A stretch of DNA of 64,000 bases from Candidatus Saccharibacteria bacterium UBA2018 (GTDB lineage Bacteria; Patescibacteriota; Saccharimonadia; Saccharimonadales; Saccharimonadaceae): assembly GCA_002335175.1 (NCBI GenBank), contig DDCA01000003.1, positions 12,542 to 76,541 on the forward strand, given 5' to 3'. A program made the position numbers and the translations under genes. A model generated the notes under the pieces. It was given only the letters and a program-made list of their open reading frames with translations. It made no database searches and had not been told where the DNA came from. This document shows, piece after piece, positions 26,013-32,885 of the stretch. How positions within the stretch are numbered: position 1 is the stretch's first letter; every line of letters begins with the position of its first letter.

Positions 26013-26022
26013 AGTATACAAT
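26013..26022. promoter_or_regulatory. Overlapping divergent -10 boxes (xer / uppP)
   Basis: TACAAT on the plus strand (26017-26022) overlaps TATACT on the minus strand (26018-26013). The two start codons are only 22 bp apart (26006 minus, 26029 plus), so both mRNAs should start at or near their first codon. Confidence 0.7.
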
Positions 26023-26028
26023 GTTGGT

Positions 26029-26823
26029 GTGAGCTTCTTAGAGGCAATAATCCTTGGCATCATCCAGGGTCTAACCGAATTCATCCCGGTATCAAGCTCG
26101 GGGCATCTGGTGGTGGCCCAAAGTGTCATGAGCGGCCAAGTAGACCATTTGTTCATTCAGGCACTCGATTTCGGGACGTTTTTTGCGTTGGTCATCTACT
26201 TTACACCGCGGTTAATAAGTTTGTTTAAGCAAGTTTTTTTCGAACACGACTACCGGCTGGCACGTAATATTTTGATAACATGTATCCCGGCCGGACTGCT
26301 CGGATTGCTGTTAGCGGATTTTATTCAAAATAGCCAAGTACTGCTGCACCCACTGACGGTAGCTATCATGCTGGCACTGGTTGGCGTACTAATGATAGTG
26401 GTTGATAAGTTGCCCAAAAAGTCGCCGAAAGAAACAGGCGCACACCTTAGTCCGCGCCGGGCGCTTGTAGTTGGATTGGCCCAAGCCTTTGCGCTGATTC
26501 CAGGCGTCAGCCGCTCCGGTTCGACCATCATTGCAAGCCGGATTATGGGGCTAAGCCCGCGTTCGGCGGCCGAATATAGCTTTATGGTATCTATTCCGAT
26601 TATGTTGGGCTTGCTTGGCAAGCTGTTGCTTAAGCCGGCCGATAGGGAATACTTGATTGCCCATATGGATATTATTATCATTGCGAACATTGCGGCTTTC
26701 GTAGCTGCTATTGCTGCCATCCACTTCATGCTTAGTTACCTGTCAAAGCACGGTTTGGCCGTATTTGGTTGGTACCGCTTAGCCTTTGCGACTGTTATCG
26801 TTGCCGTGCTTTTGGTACAATAA
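26029..26823 (+). CDS. uppP: Undecaprenyl-diphosphatase UppP (BacA)
   Basis: The polytopic membrane protein has the two signatures LTEFIPVSSSGHLVV and LIPGVSRSGSTIIA. It dephosphorylates undecaprenyl diphosphate so that the lipid carrier of peptidoglycan can be reused. The GTG at 26029 is preferred (264 residues: MSFLEAIILGIIQG) because the in-frame ATG at 26005 lies upstream of the -10 box. Confidence 0.94.
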   Translation: MSFLEAIILGIIQGLTEFIPVSSSGHLVVAQSVMSGQVDHLFIQALDFGTFFALVIYFTPRLISLFKQVFFEHDYRLARNILITCIPAGLLGLLLADFIQNSQVLLHPLTVAIMLALVGVLMIVVDKLPKKSPKETGAHLSPRRALVVGLAQAFALIPGVSRSGSTIIASRIMGLSPRSAAEYSFMVSIPIMLGLLGKLLLKPADREYLIAHMDIIIIANIAAFVAAIAAIHFMLSYLSKHGLAVFGWYRLAFATVIVAVLLVQ

Positions 26824-26847
26824 CAGTAGTAAACAAAAGGAGTGATA

Positions 26848-27354
26848 GTGAGTAAGAATGTTGAACAGACATTGGTATTATTTAAGCCGGATGCCTTGCA
26901 GCGCGCACTAGTTGGTGAAATCCTGACACGGTTTGAACGCGTTGGTCTACGGATTGTCGGTACTAAAATGCTGGCACCAAGCCGTGAACACTACGATGCT
27001 CATTACGAAGATATCGGCAAGCTAAAAACCCGTGCCGGTGACCAGATTTTTGCCATCACACTCGATATGATGCAAACAGGACCAGTCATCGCCATGGTGC
27101 TTGAAGGAATCGAAGCGGTCAGTCTTGTTCGTAAGCTGGTTGGTGCTACTGAGCCAAAATCGGCCGCTCCCGGTACCATCCGTGGTGATTATAGCCATAT
27201 GAGCTACGGCTACGCCGATGATGAAGGCAAGGGAATCCCAAACCTGATTCACGCCTCAGGCGACGTAGAGGAAGCCAAGCAAGAAATTTCGCACTGGTTT
27301 ACCGACGAGGAGTTGTACGATTACGAAGCGACTCACGAAAAATTCACGCGTTAA
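26848..27354 (+). CDS. ndk: Nucleoside-diphosphate kinase
   Basis: The product (168 residues from GTG 26848, with AAAAGGAG 5 bp upstream) has EQTLVLFKPDALQRALVGEI and the active-site His segment IPNLIHASGDVEEAKQEISHWF. It balances NTP pools. Compared with the 140-150 residue norm, it carries a short insertion around MSYGYADDEGKG and a longer tail ending ATHEKFTR, features of a subset of bacterial Ndk. Confidence 0.94.
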   Translation: MSKNVEQTLVLFKPDALQRALVGEILTRFERVGLRIVGTKMLAPSREHYDAHYEDIGKLKTRAGDQIFAITLDMMQTGPVIAMVLEGIEAVSLVRKLVGATEPKSAAPGTIRGDYSHMSYGYADDEGKGIPNLIHASGDVEEAKQEISHWFTDEELYDYEATHEKFTR

Positions 27355-27365
27355 TTAGCCAGATA

Positions 27366-27399
27366 ATAAAAATAACCTCGATATATCGAGGTTATTTTT
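27366..27399. terminator. Bidirectional terminator
   Basis: A near-perfect palindrome AAAAATAACCTCGA...TCGAGGTTATTTTT serves ndk on the plus strand and the tRNA genes on the minus strand. Confidence 0.9.
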
Positions 27400-27401
27400 A
27401 T

Positions 27402-27478
27402 TGGTACACCCGGCAAGATTCGAACTTGCGGCCTTTGGTACCGGAAACCAACGCTCTATCCAGCTGAGCTACGGGTGC
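27402..27478 (-). tRNA. tRNA-Arg (anticodon CCG)
   Basis: On the minus strand the acceptor GCACCCG, D-arm GCTCAGCTGGATAGAGC, anticodon stem TTGGT/ACCAA with loop TTCCGGT, and a T-arm with TTCGAAT form a full cloverleaf. The 3' CCA is encoded. Confidence 0.95.
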
Positions 27479-27479
27479 T

Positions 27480-27588
27480 TGTTCCACTCGCATCCGTAGG
27501 ACGGTTTCAGCTGGATAGAGCAATCACGCTGATTATTTCTAACCGGCTTCGCCCGGACAGCTGAGCTACGGGTGCGTTCTTTGTAGAT
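27480..27588. repeat. Rearranged tRNA-Arg-like sequence in both orientations
   Basis: The first 18 nt of the tRNA-Arg(CCG) gene recur exactly at 27558-27575 (minus strand). On the plus strand, a near copy of the same 5' half occurs (GCATCCGTAG at 27490-27499 and CAGCTGGATAGAGC at 27508-27521). The two form a large imperfect palindrome. No complete cloverleaf can be drawn, so this is probably debris of a tRNA duplication or inversion. Confidence 0.65.
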
Positions 27589-27665
27589 TGGTACCCCGGG
27601 CAGGAGTCGAACCTGCAACCTTTTCCTTAGGACGGAACTGCTCTATCCAATTGAGCTACCAGGGC
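27589..27665 (-). tRNA. tRNA-Arg (anticodon CCT)
   Basis: Minus strand: acceptor GCCCTGG, D-arm GCTCAATTGGATAGAGC, loop GTCCTAA in the anticodon arm (CCT, reads AGG), T-loop TTCGACT and encoded CCA. Confidence 0.93.
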
Positions 27666-27671
27666 ACGTTA

Positions 27672-27739
27672 ATAAGACAAACCTACGGTTTTTCTCATCG
27701 CGCGGTGGGACGGAATAAATCCGCCCAGACCGGCTGCTC
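27672..27739 (-). ncRNA. Repeated structured RNA element, copy C (before tRNA-Arg)
   Basis: The same blocks as in copies A and B are found: GAGCAGCC, stem with CGGA-TTTAT-TCCG extended by GGG/CCC-type pairs where copy B has CG/CG, GCGCGATGAGAAA, hairpin AAACC-GTA-GGTTT, TGTCTTAT. The element ends 7 nt before the tRNA-Arg(CCT) gene on the same strand. Paired changes between copies support a conserved fold. Confidence 0.6.
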
Positions 27740-27812
27740 TTTTCCCTGAACATCCGGAAACACCTCTGTTATTTTATCACAATGGCTCAAGCTAATCTGC
27801 TATACTTGGCTC

Positions 27813-28355
27813 ATGGCAAAAGTGCATGTCAAAGGCGAAGCATTTGAAGGCCAGCGGGAGGGTGAAGAGCTTCTGTTTGTCTTTCGCCGCCACATCATCG
27901 CTATGCGTAAAGGCTTCTACGGCCTTCTCATCCCATTCGCTATCTCGGCCATTCCGCCGCTTATATGGCAGGACAATATGGCACTGTTTTTAATTCCCGT
28001 TGCCGGTCTGCTTTTAGGCCTGCTTATCTTTAGCTATCACTTCATACTGTGGTACTACACCGTGTATATCGTTACGAATGAGCGTATTCGCCAGGTGACA
28101 CAAAAAGGATTCTTTGGCACCGATGTCGTCGAGCTGCGCCTGTCGAAAATCCAAAACATAAGCTATAATATACCCGGGTTCAGTGGCGAAGTTTTTGGCT
28201 TCGGCACTATCGTTATCCAGACGTTCGTGGGTGATCTTGTCATCCATCGAGCCGAACATCCGGACAAGATATACAACAAGCTGCAAGATGCCGTTATGAA
28301 TGCGGTTGAAAAACAAGGAGTTTATGAAGAAACTGAAGTTGAGGCGGGGGAGTAA
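27813..28355 (+). CDS. PH-domain (bPH2-type) membrane protein
   Basis: The 180-residue product has two membrane helices (about residues 37-55 and 60-80), then a bacterial PH-like domain: YYTVYIVTNERIRQVTQKGFFGTDVVELRLSKIQNISYNIPGFSGEVFGFGTIVIQT. Such proteins are widespread and of unknown role at the membrane. A TGCTATACT extended -10 lies 6 bp before the ATG: leaderless. The 3' end overlaps the next gene by 32 bp. Confidence 0.82.
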   Translation: MAKVHVKGEAFEGQREGEELLFVFRRHIIAMRKGFYGLLIPFAISAIPPLIWQDNMALFLIPVAGLLLGLLIFSYHFILWYYTVYIVTNERIRQVTQKGFFGTDVVELRLSKIQNISYNIPGFSGEVFGFGTIVIQTFVGDLVIHRAEHPDKIYNKLQDAVMNAVEKQGVYEETEVEAGE

Positions 28356-29379
28356 AGAGGCGGAAGCGCCGTCGCGAATTACTAATGAGACGGTTGCCGA
28401 ACATCGCGAACAGATCCTCGCTGGTGGGCGACGATTCAAATATCCGCGCCAGTATGCCCGTCACAAGCTCGTATTTAACGCCATTATCATCATTATTGTC
28501 ACGATTCTCATCGCAGCTGTTATTATCTGGTGGCAGCTCTATCCGGCGCAAAATACGAGCACATTCTTTTATCGTTTAACACGTATCTTGCCGGTTCCGG
28601 TTGCTACCGTTGATGGCGCGCAGGTGAAATACAGCGACTACCTGATGAGTCTAAGCGGTTCGCAGCACTACCTTCAGCAGTCGGAGCGGCTAAATCTTGA
28701 TTCGGACGACGGTAAGCGCCAGATTGAATTTATTAAACGGCAGGCGCTCGACGGTGCGATTGCCGATACGTACGCCGAAAAAATAGCCAAGGAAAAGGGA
28801 ATTACAATCACAGACAAACAGGTCGATGATGTTATTGCCAGCAGCCTCAATACCGTATCCGGCCGCATTTCACAGGATGTTTACGATGACTCTACCCTGA
28901 GTACTCTTGGTTACACCTCTGACGAATATCGTCACATTATACAGCGCTCCCTTGTCCGGCAAGCAGTCGCCTACGAAATCGATACCAAGGCGGCTTCGGC
29001 TAAAAAAGCAGCGGAGTCGCTCATCGCGGGCGCGAAGAACCCCTCCTTAATCACTTTGTCAAAGCAGCTTCAGTCAAAGGGCTACGATGCATCAATTGGC
29101 GCATCTGGATTGGTACCGAAAACTAATCATGACGGCGGTCTGACCCAAGAAGCTATGAAGCTTAAAAAGAGTCAGGTCTCCGGCTTCTTTCGTTCGACGA
29201 CCGGAGATGGTTATTACTTAGTCCAGTTGGTTAATAGTACGGATACGCAGCTGAGCTATAACTTCCTACGTATTCCGCTAACAATGTTTAACCAGCAGCT
29301 CAAAACCTTGGCAGAGAACAAAAAGATTCAGGAATATATATCAGTCAAGCAGACCAGCAGCGAAATTATTCGACGCTAA
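28324..29379 (+). CDS. SurA/PrsA-like peptidyl-prolyl isomerase, membrane-anchored
   Basis: The start at 28324 (AAGGAG 4 bp upstream) gives 351 residues. After a basic cytoplasmic tail comes one helix (AIIIIIVTILIAAVIIWWQLY), then a SurA-N-type chaperone domain (VATVDGAQVKYSDYLMSL...) and a parvulin-like region (ASGLVPKTNHDGGL, FRSTTGDGYYLVQLVN). It would help secreted proteins such as pilins and surface enzymes to fold outside the membrane. Confidence 0.75.
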   Translation: MKKLKLRRGSKEAEAPSRITNETVAEHREQILAGGRRFKYPRQYARHKLVFNAIIIIIVTILIAAVIIWWQLYPAQNTSTFFYRLTRILPVPVATVDGAQVKYSDYLMSLSGSQHYLQQSERLNLDSDDGKRQIEFIKRQALDGAIADTYAEKIAKEKGITITDKQVDDVIASSLNTVSGRISQDVYDDSTLSTLGYTSDEYRHIIQRSLVRQAVAYEIDTKAASAKKAAESLIAGAKNPSLITLSKQLQSKGYDASIGASGLVPKTNHDGGLTQEAMKLKKSQVSGFFRSTTGDGYYLVQLVNSTDTQLSYNFLRIPLTMFNQQLKTLAENKKIQEYISVKQTSSEIIRR

Positions 29380-29398
29380 ATCTAATAAGGAGGTATCA

Positions 29399-29992
29399 AT
29401 GTACCAATTGCCAGCTCTCGGCTATGACTATGGTGCGCTCGGTGAGTATATTAGCAGCGATATCATGCAGCTGCACCACTCTAAGCATCACCAAGCCTAT
29501 ATAGATAAACTAAACAAAGCACTGGATGATGCGCCGAGCTTGAAAGAACGGCCGTTGGAAAGTTTGCTTAGCGACCTAGACTCATTGCCCGATAACGTTC
29601 GGACGGCCATCCGCAACCAGGGTGGCGGCCACTACAACCACACGCTATTTTGGCAGTGGATGAGCCCGGATGGCGGCGGCGAACCAACTGGCGAGCTATT
29701 GAACAAATTAGTTGCTCAATATGGTGATTTCCAGGGGTTCGTTGATGCATTTACAGAGAGGTCTTTAGGTGTTTTCGGCAGCGGATGGTGTTGGCTCATG
29801 CCGGATTTAACAATAGCTACAAGCCCGAACCAAGACAGTCCAATAATGGATGGCATGCCGGCACCGCTACTTGGACTCGACGTTTGGGAGCACGCCTACT
29901 ACTTGGATTACAAGAACAAACGCGACGACTACGTCAAAGCATGGTGGAACGTCGTCAATTGGGACTTTGTTGCCGAACGATATAACGCCTAA
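29399..29992 (+). CDS. sodA: Superoxide dismutase (Fe/Mn family)
   Basis: The 197-residue product has all four metal ligands: His in MQLHHSKHHQAYI, His in GHYNHTLFW, and the DVWEHAYYLDY motif with Asp and His. AAGGAGG precedes the ATG. It removes superoxide in a cell that otherwise seems to have few metabolic genes. Metal choice (Fe or Mn) cannot be read with certainty. Confidence 0.95.
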   Translation: MYQLPALGYDYGALGEYISSDIMQLHHSKHHQAYIDKLNKALDDAPSLKERPLESLLSDLDSLPDNVRTAIRNQGGGHYNHTLFWQWMSPDGGGEPTGELLNKLVAQYGDFQGFVDAFTERSLGVFGSGWCWLMPDLTIATSPNQDSPIMDGMPAPLLGLDVWEHAYYLDYKNKRDDYVKAWWNVVNWDFVAERYNA

Positions 29993-30002
29993 GTGGTCTC
30001 GC

Positions 30003-30038
30003 AGTAAACATACCGGCATGAAGCCGGCATGTTTACTA
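30003..30038. terminator. Bidirectional hairpin between sodA and hsp20
   Basis: AGTAAACATaCCGGC pairs with GCCGGcATGTTTACT, a palindrome of 15 bp per arm between two convergent genes. Confidence 0.8.
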
Positions 30039-30043
30039 TGGAG

Positions 30044-30466
30044 CTAAGCCTCTATGGCGATCTGCTTTGGCTTCGGCAGCTCTTTAAACTGAACTGTCAC
30101 ATGCAAGACGCCATCCTTCATCTTGGCCTTAATACTGTCCTCGTCGGCGGCCTCAGGCAAACGGATACTACGGTAGAAGCTTGAGCTGCTTTCGCGGATA
30201 ACGTACTTCTTGTCCTTATCCTTTTGCTGCTCGTGGCGCTCGGCCCGAATAACTAACGCGCCTTTATCGACATGAATGTCGATATCCTTCTGCTCAAAGT
30301 TGGGCAGGTGGGCTTCCACGTGAAGCTCTCTGTCATCTTTTGATGTATAGACGTCCGTTGTGGGCATCTGCATGCTTTTGAGCGGCGAAAACCAATCGTC
30401 AGAGAAGAATTGCTTCTGCAAGGCTTGGATTTCCGCAAACGGATCAAATTTGATTAGGTTACTCAT
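30044..30466 (-). CDS. Small heat-shock protein Hsp20
   Basis: The 140-residue product holds the alpha-crystallin domain (TDVYTSKDDRELHVEAHLPNFEQKDIDIHVDKGALVIRAER ... FYRSIRLPEAADEDSIKAKMKDGVLHVTV). It holds unfolding proteins in a soluble state. AAAGGAGG lies 7 bp before the ATG. Its promoter carries a CIRCE operator, so it is predicted to be repressed by HrcA and induced by heat. Confidence 0.95.
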   Translation of the reverse strand: MSNLIKFDPFAEIQALQKQFFSDDWFSPLKSMQMPTTDVYTSKDDRELHVEAHLPNFEQKDIDIHVDKGALVIRAERHEQQKDKDKKYVIRESSSSFYRSIRLPEAADEDSIKAKMKDGVLHVTVQFKELPKPKQIAIEA

Positions 30467-30526
30467 AATAACCTCCTTTCATTTGATAGTTTTATTTACG
30501 GAAAAGGCGAACCTTTTCTGCATACA

Positions 30527-30565
30527 ATTATAAAAAAGTTAGCACTCTCATGTCAAGAGTGCTAA
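30527..30565 (-). promoter_or_regulatory. hsp20 promoter with CIRCE operator
   Basis: Minus-strand -35 TTGACA (30556-30551) and -10 TATAAT (30532-30527) have an 18-bp spacer. TTAGCACTC-N9-GAGTGCTAA (30539-30565) is an exact CIRCE element overlapping the -35 box and spacer, so HrcA binding would block RNA polymerase. It may also affect the divergent gene at 30612. Confidence 0.93.
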
Positions 30566-30611
30566 CTAAAAGATAAACCGCTAATAACACTCATGGTAAA
30601 ATAGGTGAAAG

Positions 30612-32096
30612 ATGATACAAAAAAACACCCTACTAAAACGCTCACTTCTCTGTATGCTCAGCTTTCTCATTGTTAGCGGGAGCATAGTTCAGGTGGTTTC
30701 GAACACTTTTGCCGCCCAGCCTATCGTATTTCCGGTTCTTGGCCCTTCCAGCTATTCTAACGATTTTACCGCACCGCGTTCAAACGGTCAGCACAATGCC
30801 ATTGACATTATTGCGGGTAAACATCAAAAAATTGTTTCAGCGACTAGCGGAAGCATTACATATGTAGGCTACCCCCAACCAAGCTGGGGCTATTCAGTAT
30901 TTATTAGGGGAGATGACGGGTATACATACCGGTACATTCATATGAATAATGATACCCCCGGTACCGATGATGGTAAGGGTGGCCCTATGAACGCGTATGG
31001 CCCCGATATGAAGCCGGGTAATCGTGTTGTCAAAGGTCAGCTATTAGGATGGGTAGGGGACTCCGGCAACGCCGAAAACACAGTATCGCACTTGCATTTT
31101 GAAATGTTCAACCCAAGCGGCCAGGCGGTGAACCCTTACGACTCTCTTCTCCAGGCTCAGCGAGTTGCATCCAATTACCAGTATCCGGCACTCCCAAGTG
31201 AAATTCTGCCGTATAGCTATGCTTCCATGAGGCTCGTAAACCTTGCCATGGGTAATGTTGATGCAGATCAGGCGGATGAAATCGTCTCGGGTGGTGCAGC
31301 AGCAAAATCTGCTCCTCAGATACGTGTATACAATAGTGACAAGACGTATGTATCCGGATTCAATGTATATCCAAGTGATTTTACCTATGGATTTGATGTT
31401 GGTACGGCTGATATAGACAATGATGGGGTTGATGAAATCATCACAGGAGCAGGGAGGGGCTACCAGTCGGAAGTAAAGGTACTTCGGGCTGATGGTACTC
31501 TTGTAAATAGTTTCTTGCCTTTTGGCGCGGTTAATCGAGGCATAAGTGTGGCGGGGGGTGATGTTGACGGTGATGGTACAGATGAGATTGTAGTAAGTAA
31601 GCACCCCGGTTCAGCGCCGATGGTGGCCGTGTTTAAAGTAACTGCTGGCTTGATTCAGCAGCTTAGCATGTTTATGCCATACGGCACAACCAATAAAAGT
31701 GGGGCGGATATTACTATAGGAGACGTTGTTGGAGACACAAAGGAAGAAATAATCACGGGGCCGTTATATCAGATGGGGCCCGACGTCCGCATTTTTGATT
31801 TATCCGGTACGCAGCTTGGCCAGTTCTACGCTTACGAGAGAACGTATTCGCGTGGTTTGCGCGTAAGCGCCGGCAATGTACGTACTGGTACTGCTAAGGC
31901 CGAGATTCTCACAGTACCAGCCTATGAATACCCACGCGCCAGGATGTTCTCTGGTACGGGAACATTGCTTCAAGAGAGCAAATTTATGGAAGAATGGTGG
32001 CGTTCTCAGTATGATGTTGCCGCCGGCAACGGGAGTAGTGTGAGCACAACCGGCGTCAACCGACGCACGACGATTCGGTTCCCGAATTTTAACTAA
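30612..32096 (+). CDS. Secreted M23 peptidase with FG-GAP-type propeller
   Basis: The 494-residue product has a signal peptide (LLCMLSFLIVSGSIVQVVSNTFA, cleavage near residue 35) and a LytM/M23 domain (about 40-185) with the zinc ligands in GQHNAIDI and HLHFEM. A beta-propeller follows, with repeated DxDxDGxDEI blades (DIDNDGVDEIITG, DVDGDGTDEIVVS, DVVGDTKEEIITG). It should cut peptidoglycan cross-links, of itself or of a neighbour cell. The propeller may bind a surface ligand. A TAAAAT box ends 9 bp before the ATG. Confidence 0.88.
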   Translation: MIQKNTLLKRSLLCMLSFLIVSGSIVQVVSNTFAAQPIVFPVLGPSSYSNDFTAPRSNGQHNAIDIIAGKHQKIVSATSGSITYVGYPQPSWGYSVFIRGDDGYTYRYIHMNNDTPGTDDGKGGPMNAYGPDMKPGNRVVKGQLLGWVGDSGNAENTVSHLHFEMFNPSGQAVNPYDSLLQAQRVASNYQYPALPSEILPYSYASMRLVNLAMGNVDADQADEIVSGGAAAKSAPQIRVYNSDKTYVSGFNVYPSDFTYGFDVGTADIDNDGVDEIITGAGRGYQSEVKVLRADGTLVNSFLPFGAVNRGISVAGGDVDGDGTDEIVVSKHPGSAPMVAVFKVTAGLIQQLSMFMPYGTTNKSGADITIGDVVGDTKEEIITGPLYQMGPDVRIFDLSGTQLGQFYAYERTYSRGLRVSAGNVRTGTAKAEILTVPAYEYPRARMFSGTGTLLQESKFMEEWWRSQYDVAAGNGSSVSTTGVNRRTTIRFPNFN

Positions 32097-32183
32097 CAAG
32101 GATCGATCAGAATCGGTCGGATTATCGCTTACTTTTCTTGCTGCGCTTGCTCAAATAGCTGTCCCAAATTCAATCCGAGGACT

Positions 32184-32221
32184 AAGAAAATACGCTCACC
32201 AAAAGGTGGGCGTATTTTCTT
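32184..32221. terminator. Bidirectional terminator
   Basis: AAGAAAATACGC-tCACC pairs with GGTGg-GCGTATTTTCTT across an AAAA loop. It serves the peptidase transcript and the convergent tRNA-Asp. Confidence 0.9.
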
Positions 32222-32296
32222 GGCGCGCTCGACCGGATTTGAACCGGCGATCTCCTCCGTGACAGGGAGGCGTGATAACCCCTTCACTACGAGCGC
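32221..32296 (-). tRNA. tRNA-Asp (anticodon GTC)
   Basis: Minus strand: acceptor GCGCTCG, anticodon stem CCTCC/GGAGG with loop CTGTCAC, T-loop TTCAAAT, encoded CCA. Confidence 0.94.
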
Positions 32297-32385
32297 AGGT
32301 GAGGGTTTAGACTTCACGTATCATAGCAAATTTCTACCTCTGGTGCAACCAATGTTTCATGGGTCATAAGTCCGCTCATATTTGC

Positions 32386-32391
32386 TATAAT
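32386..32391 (+). promoter_or_regulatory. Extended -10 promoter of tRNA-Thr
   Basis: TGCTATAAT (TATAAT at 32386-32391) lies 25 bp before the tRNA. The same transcript probably continues into the two membrane protein genes downstream. Confidence 0.6.
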
Positions 32392-32416
32392 GACTAGGAC
32401 ACAGACTAAGCTACGT

Positions 32417-32492
32417 GCCGCTGTAGCTCAGCTGGTAGAGCGGCGCTTTCGTAAAGCGTAGGTCACCGGTTCAAATCCGGTCAGCGGCTCCA
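32417..32492 (+). tRNA. tRNA-Thr (anticodon CGT)
   Basis: Acceptor GCCGCTG, D-arm GCTCAGCTGGTAGAGC, anticodon loop TTCGTAA, T-loop TTCAAAT and encoded CCA. The next gene's ATG follows after 6 bp. Confidence 0.95.
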
Positions 32493-32498
32493 AACACA

Positions 32499-32876
32499 AT
32501 GAGACATATTATCAAATCATCCCTCAGACAGCTTGTCGCCGACCGCACGGCGTTCTTGCTATGTTTGGCCATCCTGCTTGGCGGAATCATCTATATCATC
32601 TATGTTGCAATCAACCTCAGCCCGAGTGATCTACAGCTTGCTACACGCTATACATCCTACGGCGAAACCCATTTTTACCGCAATAAGTGGTACTACCTGC
32701 TGTCGTTCGTCGGCTTCGGGTTAATCTACATCACAGCCCACATCGGTATGGTTACCAAACTGGTAGTCGCCAACATGAAGCAGTTAGCCCATGCTATGGG
32801 GTGGCTGAGCCTCGTTGTTTTACTAATGATGTACGTCTACACCTACTATGTGCTGGGGATCGCATATCTGTCTTAG
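32499..32876 (+). CDS. Small multi-pass membrane protein
   Basis: The 125-residue product has three predicted helices (AFLLCLAILLGGIIYIIYVAI, YYLLSFVGFGLIYITAHIGMV, GWLSLVVLLMMYVYTYYVLGI) and few charged residues. It lies 6 bp after tRNA-Thr and 9 bp before the glycosyltransferase. No family recognised; co-transcription suggests a role in the same envelope process. Confidence 0.75.
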   Translation: MRHIIKSSLRQLVADRTAFLLCLAILLGGIIYIIYVAINLSPSDLQLATRYTSYGETHFYRNKWYYLLSFVGFGLIYITAHIGMVTKLVVANMKQLAHAMGWLSLVVLLMMYVYTYYVLGIAYLS

Positions 32877-32885
32877 GGGTAGGCA

